Origin: Vibrio hepatarius
GTDB taxonomy: Bacteria; Pseudomonadota; Gammaproteobacteria; Enterobacterales; Vibrionaceae
Reading direction: 5' to 3'
DNA: 64,000 nt
Assembly (NCBI RefSeq): GCF_011806575.1
Contig: NZ_JAATOO010000006.1
Span: 158,427 to 222,426 of the forward strand
Below the pieces are notes generated by a model that was given only the letters and a program-made list of their open reading frames with translations, was not told where the DNA came from and made no database searches. The translations under genes and the position numbers were made by a program. Position 1 is the stretch's first letter. Every line of letters starts with the position of its first letter. Shown piece by piece: positions 1-7,900 of the stretch.

Positions 1-590
1 AAACCAGGAATGATCGCGCCCATAAACAGGTCACCGACTGAGAGTCCAAGCTGGTCAGCCATGATCACTAACATGATCGATGGCGGCAGCAGAATACCCA
101 AAGTACCAGCAGAGGCGACCGTACCGAGTGCAAGCGGTAAGTGGTATCCCTGACGCATCATACTTGGCAGTGACATCACGGTCAGTAACACAACGGACGC
201 GCCGATAATACCCGTCGATGCGGCAAGAATAATACCTATCGCCATAACAGTAATCGCCAAGCCGCCGTGCACTTTACCGAACAGGGCTTGCATGGAAGAC
301 ATGAGTTTTTCCGCAATGCCTGATTTATCGAGCATGTTACCCATAAAGATAAACATCGGCAGCGCAACCAAAATCCAGTTATCCATGATCTTATAGATAC
401 GGTTTACTACCAGCCCCATGCTGGTGTAATCAAGCCCGGTAAAAGTATCCAAATACAAATCGGCAAAGTAACCGACTGCGCCAAATACAACGCCAATCCC
501 GCCAAGTACGTAGGCCACAGGAATACCGGTAAACAGCAGTAGGATAAACGAGCCAAACATGGCGATGACAATCCACTCATTCGGTTCCAT
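1..590 (-). CDS. dctM: TRAP transporter large permease (DctM), partial
   Basis: This is the N-terminal 196 residues of the large membrane subunit of a tripartite ATP-independent periplasmic (TRAP) transporter; the rest lies beyond the left window edge. The start ATG (588-590) gives MEPNEWIVIAMF, followed by successive hydrophobic helices and the glycine/proline-rich stretch GTLGILLPPS typical of the DctM family. Its start overlaps the end of dctQ by 14 bases, which implies translational coupling. DctM carries the Na+-driven translocation pathway in the inner membrane. The family is clear; the substrate cannot be read from this subunit. Confidence 0.92.
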   Translation of the reverse strand, partial: MEPNEWIVIAMFGSFILLLFTGIPVAYVLGGIGVVFGAVGYFADLYLDTFTGLDYTSMGLVVNRIYKIMDNWILVALPMFIFMGNMLDKSGIAEKLMSSMQALFGKVHGGLAITVMAIGIILAASTGIIGASVVLLTVMSLPSMMRQGYHLPLALGTVASAGTLGILLPPSIMLVIMADQLGLSVGDLFMGAIIPG

Positions 591-1119
591 GATTCGCTCC
601 TTTGAAAATGGTTTCTAACGATCGCAGCACTTTGGCAAACATAGAAAGCAGCAGCAGTGCAAAACTCAGTGGGATAACGCTTTTAATCAGCCAACGGAAA
701 GGTAAACCTGAAGGCGAAGCAGAACTTTCGTTGACGCGCCACGACTCATAAGCAAAGTCGTAAGAATGCAGAATGACAACGATGACAAATGGCATCGCAA
801 GCAGCAGCAATCCAAGTAGGTCGACAACAGCTTTGGTGCGCTCTGAGAACTTGTGGTAAAACAAATCAACACGCACGTGCAAGTTGGTCACTTGCGCGTA
901 AGCGGTACCGAACATCACGGCAGTCGCGTATAAATGCCATTGCAACTCTTCCAGCGCGATTTGCCCGTTGGAAAAAACTTTACGCAAGACAACTTGCAAA
1001 ATGATCACGCCAATCAGAGCCACATTGGTCCAAGCAAAAAACTTACTGATTGTGGTGATGAACTTCTCTACCTGACAGTAGAGTGGGACGGTGGGGGTAG
1101 AAATTAGAACCTTGCTCAT
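577..1119 (-). CDS. dctQ: TRAP transporter small permease (DctQ)
   Basis: A 180-residue membrane protein with four predicted transmembrane segments (about residues 20-50, 55-75, 95-120 and 145-165), the usual size and topology for DctQ. DctQ partners with DctM in the inner membrane to form the TRAP permease. It lies between dctP (61 bp upstream) and dctM (14-bp overlap) on the same strand. A GGAGTG ribosome binding site precedes the ATG. A hairpin lies in the gap to dctP and may set the ratio of binding protein to permease. Confidence 0.93.
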   Translation of the reverse strand: MSKVLISTPTVPLYCQVEKFITTISKFFAWTNVALIGVIILQVVLRKVFSNGQIALEELQWHLYATAVMFGTAYAQVTNLHVRVDLFYHKFSERTKAVVDLLGLLLLAMPFVIVVILHSYDFAYESWRVNESSASPSGLPFRWLIKSVIPLSFALLLLSMFAKVLRSLETIFKGANHGTE

Positions 1120-1142
1120 TGGTCACTCCTTACAACCTATGA

Positions 1143-1158
1143 CCAGCTTTTAGGCTGG
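1143..1158 (-). other. Intercistronic hairpin between dctP and dctQ
   Basis: CCAGC (1143-1147) pairs with GCTGG (1154-1158) across a six-base loop. It lies in the 61-bp dctP-dctQ gap and has no U-tract on the minus strand. A 3'-end-stabilising or partial termination role for the abundant binding-protein message is inferred, not shown. Confidence 0.4.
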
Positions 1159-1180
1159 CCACAGGTCCAATTCACAGGGG

Positions 1181-2254
1181 TTATTGAGTTTGTGTTGCGC
1201 GAGGTAAGAAACCGTTCGCTTGCCACAATGCGTAACCTTTACGGAACTTAGATAGGTCTTGCCATACTTTGTCGAAGAATGGGTCTGCGGCTTTTTTCTC
1301 GTCCACCACTTCTAACCAAGTTGTTTCGAATAAGGTGAGCATCTCCTTGTTCCAGTAACGAATTTCGACGCCGTTCTCTTTGGCTTTTTCCATAGCGGAA
1401 TACTGCATCGCTTCACCTTCGGCGATTGAGTAGGTCATGGTTGCCATACAGGTTGTTTCAACCGCAGACTGTTGAGTCTCACTCATCCCATTCCAAGTAT
1501 CTTTGTTGATCAGCAACTCAAATACCGTCGATTGTTGGTGCCAACCCGGGAAGTAGTTGTACTTAGCCACTTTGTGGAAACCTAAACGTTGGTCAATGGC
1601 AGGTTGAGAGAATTCAGATGCGTCGATTGCACCTTTCTCAAGTGCGCCAAAGATCTCGCCACCCGGTAGCTGGACAGTACCTACACCAAGTTTTTCCATC
1701 ACAGAAGCGCCAAGACCGAAGAAACGCATGTTGAGTCCCTTAAGATCTTCTGGCTTTTCAATTGGCTTTTTAAACCAGCCTGATGTCTCTGGTGAAATGA
1801 TTGCACACGGCAATACTTTTACGTTGTAACCGCCTTGGTCGTACATTTCTTGATAAAGTTTTAAACCGTTACCGAAGTAAAGCCATGCCATGTATTCGCC
1901 AGCTTCTGGTCCAAAAGGAACTGCAGAAAAGAGTGCTGATGCTGGCAGCTTGCCTTGCCAGTAACCCGCAGTAGCGTAACCAGAGTTGACCTTACCCGTA
2001 GAAACCGCATCGAGGATTTCCGCAGGGTTAACCAGCTTACCCGGTTCATAGATCTTCATTTTGATCGTTCCGCCAGATGTCGTGGTGATGTGGTCTGCAT
2101 ACCATTGGATTGGTGTACCCAGTGCAGGTAGGTGGCTACCAAACGCGATCGGTGTTTTCAGTAGAATCTTTTTATCCGCCGCTTGCGCGCTGACTGACAT
2201 CCCAGTCGCTGCGAGCGCGAGTGCCGATGCGATAGCAACTTTCTTGAAGTTCAT
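1181..2254 (-). CDS. dctP: TRAP transporter periplasmic substrate-binding protein (DctP, TakP-like)
   Basis: The extracytoplasmic solute receptor of the TRAP system, 357 residues from ATG 2254, which follows an AAGGAG site; an upstream in-frame start would add 13 residues without a good site. A signal peptide (MNFKKVAIASALALAA, cleaved near SAQA) is evident. Motifs such as MRFFGLG, LPGGEIFGALE, IDASEF and YFPGWH resemble the TakP branch, whose characterised members bind 2-oxo or hydroxy monocarboxylates. That makes a monocarboxylate ligand likely, but the specificity is inferred. It heads the minus-strand dctPQM operon and is divergent from the sensor kinase at 2467. Confidence 0.93.
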   Translation of the reverse strand: MNFKKVAIASALALAATGMSVSAQAADKKILLKTPIAFGSHLPALGTPIQWYADHITTTSGGTIKMKIYEPGKLVNPAEILDAVSTGKVNSGYATAGYWQGKLPASALFSAVPFGPEAGEYMAWLYFGNGLKLYQEMYDQGGYNVKVLPCAIISPETSGWFKKPIEKPEDLKGLNMRFFGLGASVMEKLGVGTVQLPGGEIFGALEKGAIDASEFSQPAIDQRLGFHKVAKYNYFPGWHQQSTVFELLINKDTWNGMSETQQSAVETTCMATMTYSIAEGEAMQYSAMEKAKENGVEIRYWNKEMLTLFETTWLEVVDEKKAADPFFDKVWQDLSKFRKGYALWQANGFLPRATQTQ

Positions 2255-2466
2255 AACTTTCTCCTTGTTAGGCTTTATTCCCGTCGATATCAAGAAATGT
2301 GAACATTGGGTAGATATTTGTGTTAACGCAATGTTACATTTGAGCCCAAGTGTAGTGAGGGGATTAATGACTCTCTATTGTTGAAATTGCGCAAATTTTG
2401 TCGGTATTTCATGCAGTTTTCCAAATAAAATGTCAGTAAAACTACGTACTGGCTCAGGAAGGAACA

Positions 2467-3852
2467 ATGGGCTTTGTTAGTAACAGGCGATTAACAATCA
2501 ACATTATTTTGCTCTCGATCGTACCTTTGATTGTGGTGGTGGTTATTGTGGCGGGAATCCTATTTAGCCAAGCAAAACAATTAGTTGAAGATCAAGTTCA
2601 ATTGACCCGCAACAATATACTCGCGGCAAAAAAACAAGAATTGAAACAGTACGTAGAAATGGCAGTGAAAAGCATCGAGCCTTACTACCTAGATGAGTCA
2701 CTTTCTACCCAAGAAGCGCAGAAAATAGTTGCGAAAAAGTTGAGTCAGCTCACGTATGGAAGCGACGGATACTTTTTCGTTTATACCTGGGATGGCGATG
2801 CATTGGTCTTACCATATCAACCTGAGCGCATAGGTATGAATTGGTGGGAGGTCGAAGATGTGCGAGGCAAAAAGCTGTTGCAAGAACTGATTCGAGTAGG
2901 CCGAGAGGGCGGTGGGTTTGTTGACTACTTATGGCATAAGCCGTCAATGAAAGAGCCGTTGCCCAAATTGAGCTACGCGATCTCTTTGGACAAATGGCAA
3001 TGGATGGTCGGAACCGGTGTTTACTTAGACGACATCGAGCGTCAGGTTTCCCATATGGAGAACGGCTACGACCAAAACGTTGGCAAAACCAGCAGCGCAT
3101 TGTTTGTGGTGATGTTCCTATCGGTTTCAGTCATCGCAGCACTTGGCGCGTCACTAAACCTCAATGTTCGCAGATTGGCGAATGAACAACTCAGTGTGCT
3201 CAATCAGCAAATCATCGACTCCCAAGAGAATGAGAGACAGCGCGTATCACGAGAATTGCATGACGGCGTGAATCAGCTGTTAGTGGCGGCTAAGTATCGT
3301 CTCGACAATGTCGATAAAGAACAAAACCAAGACGAGAAAAGCAAAGAACTCAGCGCAAGTAAGAACGCAATGGAGCAGGCAATTGTTGAGTTGCGCCGGA
3401 TCTCGCGTGATTTACGCCCACCGCAACTGGATGACTTGGGGCTGGTGGCCGGAATTGAAGCCTACATCAACGAACTGCGCCAACGTACGCAGTTAGAGTT
3501 GGTGTTTGAGCACGACATTGATGGTGTGGAGATGCTGCCTGAGGTGGAAACGACCTTATACCGAGTGGTTCAAGAATCACTCCATAACGTTGAAAAGCAT
3601 GCGGATGCCCAAGGCGTGGACGTGATCATGCAGCGAGAAGGGCGATTGTTGATCCTGACAATTAGTGATGACGGCGTAGGCATTCCTGCCAAACAACTAA
3701 AGTCTGGTAAACATAATCCAGCTACACTGGAACATATGGGATTACAGAATATGAAAGAGCGCATTCAAGCTATCGGCGGTTCCTTCATTGTATCCAGCAC
3801 GCAAGGAGAAGGTACGGAAGTACGCGTGAGTTTAAACATGGAGTTTATATGA
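2467..3852 (+). CDS. Cache-domain sensor histidine kinase, NarL/HisKA_3 type
   Basis: A 461-residue membrane sensor kinase. An N-terminal membrane helix (about 10-32) is followed by a periplasmic single Cache-like domain (about 35-200; GSDGYFFVYTWDG and MVGTGVYLDDIE are typical) and a second helix (about 208-230). Next come a HisKA_3 dimerisation domain with phospho-acceptor His265 in RELHDGVNQ and a HATPase_c domain with ISDDGVGI and GLQNMKERI. Single Cache domains usually bind small carboxylates, which fits the divergent TRAP transporter. Its stop overlaps the response regulator start (ATGA), so the two are co-translated. The exact ligand is unknown. Confidence 0.93.
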   Translation: MGFVSNRRLTINIILLSIVPLIVVVVIVAGILFSQAKQLVEDQVQLTRNNILAAKKQELKQYVEMAVKSIEPYYLDESLSTQEAQKIVAKKLSQLTYGSDGYFFVYTWDGDALVLPYQPERIGMNWWEVEDVRGKKLLQELIRVGREGGGFVDYLWHKPSMKEPLPKLSYAISLDKWQWMVGTGVYLDDIERQVSHMENGYDQNVGKTSSALFVVMFLSVSVIAALGASLNLNVRRLANEQLSVLNQQIIDSQENERQRVSRELHDGVNQLLVAAKYRLDNVDKEQNQDEKSKELSASKNAMEQAIVELRRISRDLRPPQLDDLGLVAGIEAYINELRQRTQLELVFEHDIDGVEMLPEVETTLYRVVQESLHNVEKHADAQGVDVIMQREGRLLILTISDDGVGIPAKQLKSGKHNPATLEHMGLQNMKERIQAIGGSFIVSSTQGEGTEVRVSLNMEFI

Positions 3853-4478
3853 TCAAATTGGTACTGGCGGATGACCACCGTCTGATGCAAGACGGACTGA
3901 AATCTAGGCTAGAGCGTGAGGAGAATCTTGATATTTTGTCTTGTGTCGGCACAGGAACCGAGGCACTGCAAGCTACGTTAACCCTTAAGCCGGACGTCCT
4001 GCTTCTCGATATTAATATGCCTAACTTGAATGGTATTGAGGTGCTCGAGAAACTTGCAACGTCTAAATCAGATACTGCGGTGATTATGCTGTCGATGCAC
4101 GACAGCCGAGATTACGTTGTCCGCTCTGTTAAAGCAGGCGCAAAAGGGTACGTTTTAAAAGACGTTGGGTCAGAAGAACTGGTGATGGCGATTAACCAAG
4201 TCGCACAAGGGCGCTCTTACTTATGCCCACAGGCCTCTGATCGCTTATTGGAACAAATCAATGAAAAGCCTGAAACCAAAGACGACACCCTCTCAAAGCG
4301 AGAATCGGATGTGTTGAAAGAGATCGTCAATGGTTCTTGCAACAAAGACATCGCGGATGCGCTGCATATTAGTGTGCGCACTGTAGAAACGCACCGATTA
4401 CGAATTAAAAAGAAGCTTGGTGCCAACTCAACAGCTGCACTGGTTAAGCTGGCGTTAGAAAAGGGTTTGGTGAGCTAA
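3849..4478 (+). CDS. NarL/FixJ-family response regulator
   Basis: A 209-residue response regulator: receiver domain (1-120) with the acidic pocket at ADDH, phospho-acceptor Asp54 in LLLDINMP and a conserved Lys in GYVLKD, then a LuxR-type helix-turn-helix (about 145-205; LSKRESDVLKEIVNG, SVRTVETHRLRIKKKL). It is the cognate partner of the preceding kinase by ATGA overlap and overlaps the next gene by TAATG. It probably controls the divergent TRAP operon and/or the downstream CoA-transferase operon; this is inferred from position only. Confidence 0.94.
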   Translation: MIKLVLADDHRLMQDGLKSRLEREENLDILSCVGTGTEALQATLTLKPDVLLLDINMPNLNGIEVLEKLATSKSDTAVIMLSMHDSRDYVVRSVKAGAKGYVLKDVGSEELVMAINQVAQGRSYLCPQASDRLLEQINEKPETKDDTLSKRESDVLKEIVNGSCNKDIADALHISVRTVETHRLRIKKKLGANSTAALVKLALEKGLVS

Positions 4479-5434
4479 TGTCGCAAAACCTGCTCTCTAG
4501 TCGGCAACCGATACTCGACAAGATCGTCTTCTTCTGTGCAGTGCTTAGAACGGGATCGTTCCGTGAAGCCGCTGAGACTCAAGGCATTTCAGCCGCAGCA
4601 GGGAGTCGCTGGGTAAAAGAGTTAGAAGAAACCCTATCGGTGGAGTTAATTAAGCGAAGTACTAGACAACTTGTGGCGACTCAGGCTGGACAGTTGCTAT
4701 ACGAGCGTTTTTCTCCGCTACTACCGGATATCAACAACCTTGTTGAGCAAGTGCAGAACTTAGCGGAAGAGCAACAAGGAGAGATTCGCCTATCGTCGAC
4801 TCCGCTGTTCGCCCGTCAGTACCTGACTAAGATTGTCGCTGAGTATATGGACCTGCACCCACAGGTGAATTTTCGCATCTTCATTGAGGCGGGTGAATTT
4901 GACCCATTGACGATTGATTTCGCTTTTCGAGCCAGCGCTAGCTACGAAGGCGAACATTCTCCAGACTCACTTCTGGTGCGTAAACGCTTGTTAAGAGAAC
5001 CACTCTATCTATGTGCTGCGCCAAAGTATCTTGCTGAATACGGCATGCCAGACACCCCTAAGGCACTTAGTGTACACCGTTGTTTGTATGCACGAACTTT
5101 ATTAGGCGGTAACCGTTGGTGCTTTGAGCAGAGTGGTGAGCAAGAGATTGTCACCATTCGCGATACGCTTGAATGTGACAATAGCGAAATGTTGCTCGAT
5201 CTAGCGATGGAAAGCGCAGGCGTCGCTTACCTTCCTCACTCACTGGTTTACCAACACATTAAACACGGTGATTTGGTTCAGATCATGGATAGTTATCAAT
5301 GTGCTAGTTTCGATATTGATATGTTCTATCGACCTCGAACCCCAATGCCAGAGCGCTGCAACGGTTTTAAGCGCTATCTGATTCAGAGAGTTGACGAACT
5401 CAATATCAACAAAGCCACTCGCAATTGGATGTGA
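4478..5434 (+). CDS. LysR-family transcriptional regulator
   Basis: A 318-residue LysR-type regulator. The N-terminal winged helix (about 12-72; GSFREAAETQGISAAAGSRWVKELEE) precedes the LysR substrate-binding domain (about 95-300). The start overlaps the response regulator stop by one base, so it is translationally coupled to a two-component system, which is unusual. It lies directly upstream of the CoA-transferase/SDR/thiolase genes and is their probable regulator. A palindrome between them (5487-5505) could be its operator. The effector is not deducible from sequence. Confidence 0.93.
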   Translation: MSQNLLSSRQPILDKIVFFCAVLRTGSFREAAETQGISAAAGSRWVKELEETLSVELIKRSTRQLVATQAGQLLYERFSPLLPDINNLVEQVQNLAEEQQGEIRLSSTPLFARQYLTKIVAEYMDLHPQVNFRIFIEAGEFDPLTIDFAFRASASYEGEHSPDSLLVRKRLLREPLYLCAAPKYLAEYGMPDTPKALSVHRCLYARTLLGGNRWCFEQSGEQEIVTIRDTLECDNSEMLLDLAMESAGVAYLPHSLVYQHIKHGDLVQIMDSYQCASFDIDMFYRPRTPMPERCNGFKRYLIQRVDELNINKATRNWM

Positions 5435-5486
5435 CGAACGACAAATAAGCGACCGGATAATTGCAGATATGAAATTCACAATCTCT

Positions 5487-5505
5487 ATTTGTGCAATTAA
5501 CAAAT
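5487..5505. promoter_or_regulatory. Palindrome upstream of the CoA-transferase operon, candidate LysR operator
   Basis: ATTTGT (5487-5492) and ACAAAT (5500-5505) form a perfect 6-bp inverted repeat with a 7-bp spacer, 48 bp before the CoA-transferase start. The dyad has the size and T-N11-A character of LysR-type sites. Assignment to the adjacent LysR regulator is inferred. Confidence 0.45.
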
Positions 5506-5552
5506 CAGAAAGCAACGTCTAATCTGAGATTCATTACTAAGGAAGGTGAATC

Positions 5553-7106
5553 GTGGTGACAAAATTGACCCCAGAGCAGGCCGCGCAGTGGATTGAAGAC
5601 GGCCAGTCGGTATTACTCGGTGGCTTTATCGGCAGTGTCGTACCAGAAGCAATTGAACGTGCAATTGGTGATCGCTTTGTTAACTCTGGCTCGCCCAAAG
5701 ACTTAACTTTGCTCTTCGCAGCAGGGCAAGGCGACGGAAAAAGTCGAGCGATAAACCATCTTGCACAACAAGGCTTGGTTAAGCGCGCGATTGGCGGTCA
5801 CTGGGGGTTAGTGCCGAAGTTACAGCAACTGGCTGTCGATAACTTGATTGAAGCCTACAACTTGCCGCAAGGCATCATCTCTCACTTATTGCGCGATACC
5901 GCCGCTGGCAAACCGGGAACAGTCAGTAAAGTCGGACTTGGGACATTTGTCGACCCGCGCATTGAAGGTGGCAAGATTAATAGCGTTCCGCGGGGAGACG
6001 GGGTGGAGGGGATCATTTTGGCGGGCGAAGATTTTTTTTTCTCCCACAACCTCCCCTTGGAGGGGGCGTTTATGCGGGCCAAAACCGCCGATGAAAGCGG
6101 CAATATCACTATGGAAGATGAATGCTTGATTGTCGAGAGCCTCGCAGCAGCACAAGCGGCAAGGAACAACAACGGTAAAGTCATCGTACAGGTTAAACGC
6201 GTGGTGGAAGCGGGAATGCTTGATCCGCACGCAGTGAAAATACCGGGCATATTTGTTGACGCAGTTGTCGTGTGTGAAGACCCGAACGAGCACATGCAAA
6301 CTTTTGCGAGCATGATGAATCCAGAGTTTGTTGGTAAAGGGCAAAGAAAGCCCCAACACGTTGCCGAAGAGAAAACCGTTCTGGATGCAAAAACTATTAT
6401 TGCTCGACGCGCTGCAATGGAACTCAAAGCAAATTCCATTCTTAATCTCGGCATCGGCGCACCAGAATACATTGCAAAAGTCGCGCAGCAAGCTGGCATT
6501 CTCGAGCACTTTACGCTGACGGTCGAACCCGGAGCGGTAGGCGGAACCCCGGCAAGTGGTTTGGATTTCGGTGCATCTCGTTTCCCTGACGCGATAATTA
6601 GCCAAGATCAGATGTTCGATTTCTATGATGGTGGTGGCATCGATCAGGCGTTTTTGGGCTTAGCGCAATGCGATACGAAAGGAGACATCAATGTCTCGCG
6701 TTTCGGTAGCAAAATTGCCGGTTGTGGCGGGTTTATTAATATTACCCAGAACGCCAAAGAGGTGTACTTCTGCGGAACATTTACCGCTAAGGGGCTTGCG
6801 GTGACGGCAGCATCCGGAGAGTTAGTCATCGAAAATGAAGGCGCACAGCATAAGTTCATCCAACAAGTCGAGCAAATCACCTTCAGTGCATCTCAAGCAC
6901 TCCAGAATAACAAGCCAGTCCTTTATATCACTGAACGTGCTGTTTTCCGTCTGACAGAGCAAGGACTGGAATTGATCGAAATCGCGCCGGGTATCGACTT
7001 AACCGAAGACGTATTGAATCAAATGTCATTTCAACCGAACGTCAGCGTGAATCTCTCCTTGATGGATCGCGCGATTTTTGAAGCCGAATTTAAGCTGGCG
7101 TTGTAG
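5553..7106 (+). CDS. Acyl-CoA:acetate / 3-ketoacid CoA-transferase (YdiF/Pct type)
   Basis: A 517-residue single-chain CoA-transferase with fused alpha and beta halves, the length of the YdiF/propionate CoA-transferase group. The nucleophilic glutamate is probably Glu325 in LTVEPGAVGG; glycine-rich motifs GGFIGS, GIGAPE and GGGFINI fit the two subdomains. It moves CoA from acetyl-CoA or a similar donor to a short-chain acid. Two tandem GTG codons (5553, 5556) follow an AAGGAAGGTG site; the first is used here. It heads a plus-strand operon with an SDR and a thiolase, which suggests activation of a 3-hydroxy or 3-keto acid. The substrate is inferred. Confidence 0.92.
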   Translation: MVTKLTPEQAAQWIEDGQSVLLGGFIGSVVPEAIERAIGDRFVNSGSPKDLTLLFAAGQGDGKSRAINHLAQQGLVKRAIGGHWGLVPKLQQLAVDNLIEAYNLPQGIISHLLRDTAAGKPGTVSKVGLGTFVDPRIEGGKINSVPRGDGVEGIILAGEDFFFSHNLPLEGAFMRAKTADESGNITMEDECLIVESLAAAQAARNNNGKVIVQVKRVVEAGMLDPHAVKIPGIFVDAVVVCEDPNEHMQTFASMMNPEFVGKGQRKPQHVAEEKTVLDAKTIIARRAAMELKANSILNLGIGAPEYIAKVAQQAGILEHFTLTVEPGAVGGTPASGLDFGASRFPDAIISQDQMFDFYDGGGIDQAFLGLAQCDTKGDINVSRFGSKIAGCGGFINITQNAKEVYFCGTFTAKGLAVTAASGELVIENEGAQHKFIQQVEQITFSASQALQNNKPVLYITERAVFRLTEQGLELIEIAPGIDLTEDVLNQMSFQPNVSVNLSLMDRAIFEAEFKLAL

Positions 7107-7164
7107 CCCAGCCCTAGCAACAACAAAACAAATAACAAAACGAATAGTCACAGGGAAAATCACT

Positions 7165-7899
7165 ATGTTTGAGAACAAAGTTTGTATCGTTACTGGAGCC
7201 GCGCAAGGAATTGGTAAAGCTGTCGTTGAGCGATTCACTAATCAAGGCGCAAAAGCCGTTTATGCCCTCGATATCAATCAACGTGCCTTAGCGATTGCTT
7301 ACCCGCCGTCGGAAACAATTAAGCCCGTAACGATTGATATATGTGACCGTGTCACAATTCAGGCGCTAGTGGAAGACATTAAAGCAGTACACGGCCGAGT
7401 CGATGTGCTGGTCAACAATGCTGGGATTACTAGAGACGCTCTTATCGACAAGATGACAGAGCAAGACTGGGATTTGGTCATCGATGTAAACCTTAAAGGG
7501 GTGTTTAATCTCACTCAAGCGGTTGCTCCATTGATGATGGAAAACAACTGCGGCTCGATCGTCACCATGTCTTCCGTTGTCGGTACAGACGGCAATATCG
7601 GCCAGACCAACTACGCGGCAACAAAAGGGGGCGTGATTGCCATGACCAAGAGTTGGGCGAAAGAATTTGCGCGCAAAGGCGCTCAGGTGAGAGCAAACTG
7701 TGTCGCCCCTGGTTTTATCGAAACGCCAATGACGACGGATTTGCCAGAAAAAGTACTGGCGATGATGAAAGACAAAACGCCGTTAGGACGAATGGGAACC
7801 ACTGATGATATTGCGAATGGGGTGGAGTTTCTTGCTAGTGACAAGTCGAGTTTTATCACCGGACAAGTGTTGAAAATTGACGGTGGGTTGGTGTTGTAA
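7165..7899 (+). CDS. SDR-family oxidoreductase (FabG/PhaB-like 3-oxoacyl reductase)
   Basis: A 244-residue classical short-chain dehydrogenase. The Rossmann motif GAAQGIG is at 11-17, NNAG at 84-87 and the catalytic set Ser137, Tyr150, Lys154 (NYAATKGG) is complete. ATG 7165 after AGGGA is chosen; the frame extends upstream into the end of the CoA-transferase without a good start. Placed between a CoA-transferase and a thiolase, it most likely interconverts 3-hydroxyacyl-CoA and 3-oxoacyl-CoA (acetoacetyl-CoA reductase/dehydrogenase) rather than serving in fatty-acid synthesis. The direction and chain length are not visible in the sequence. Confidence 0.92.
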   Translation: MFENKVCIVTGAAQGIGKAVVERFTNQGAKAVYALDINQRALAIAYPPSETIKPVTIDICDRVTIQALVEDIKAVHGRVDVLVNNAGITRDALIDKMTEQDWDLVIDVNLKGVFNLTQAVAPLMMENNCGSIVTMSSVVGTDGNIGQTNYAATKGGVIAMTKSWAKEFARKGAQVRANCVAPGFIETPMTTDLPEKVLAMMKDKTPLGRMGTTDDIANGVEFLASDKSSFITGQVLKIDGGLVL

Positions 7900-7900
7900 G

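Noticed and set aside
2387..2394. Palindrome TTGCGCAA between dctP and the sensor kinase
   Set aside because: Eight bases are too short to support an operator call without conservation data.
5882..6605. Long minus-strand open frames (205 and 239 codons) across the CoA-transferase gene
   Set aside because: They lie wholly antisense to a well-conserved enzyme, have no ribosome binding site and resemble no protein family; they are shadows.
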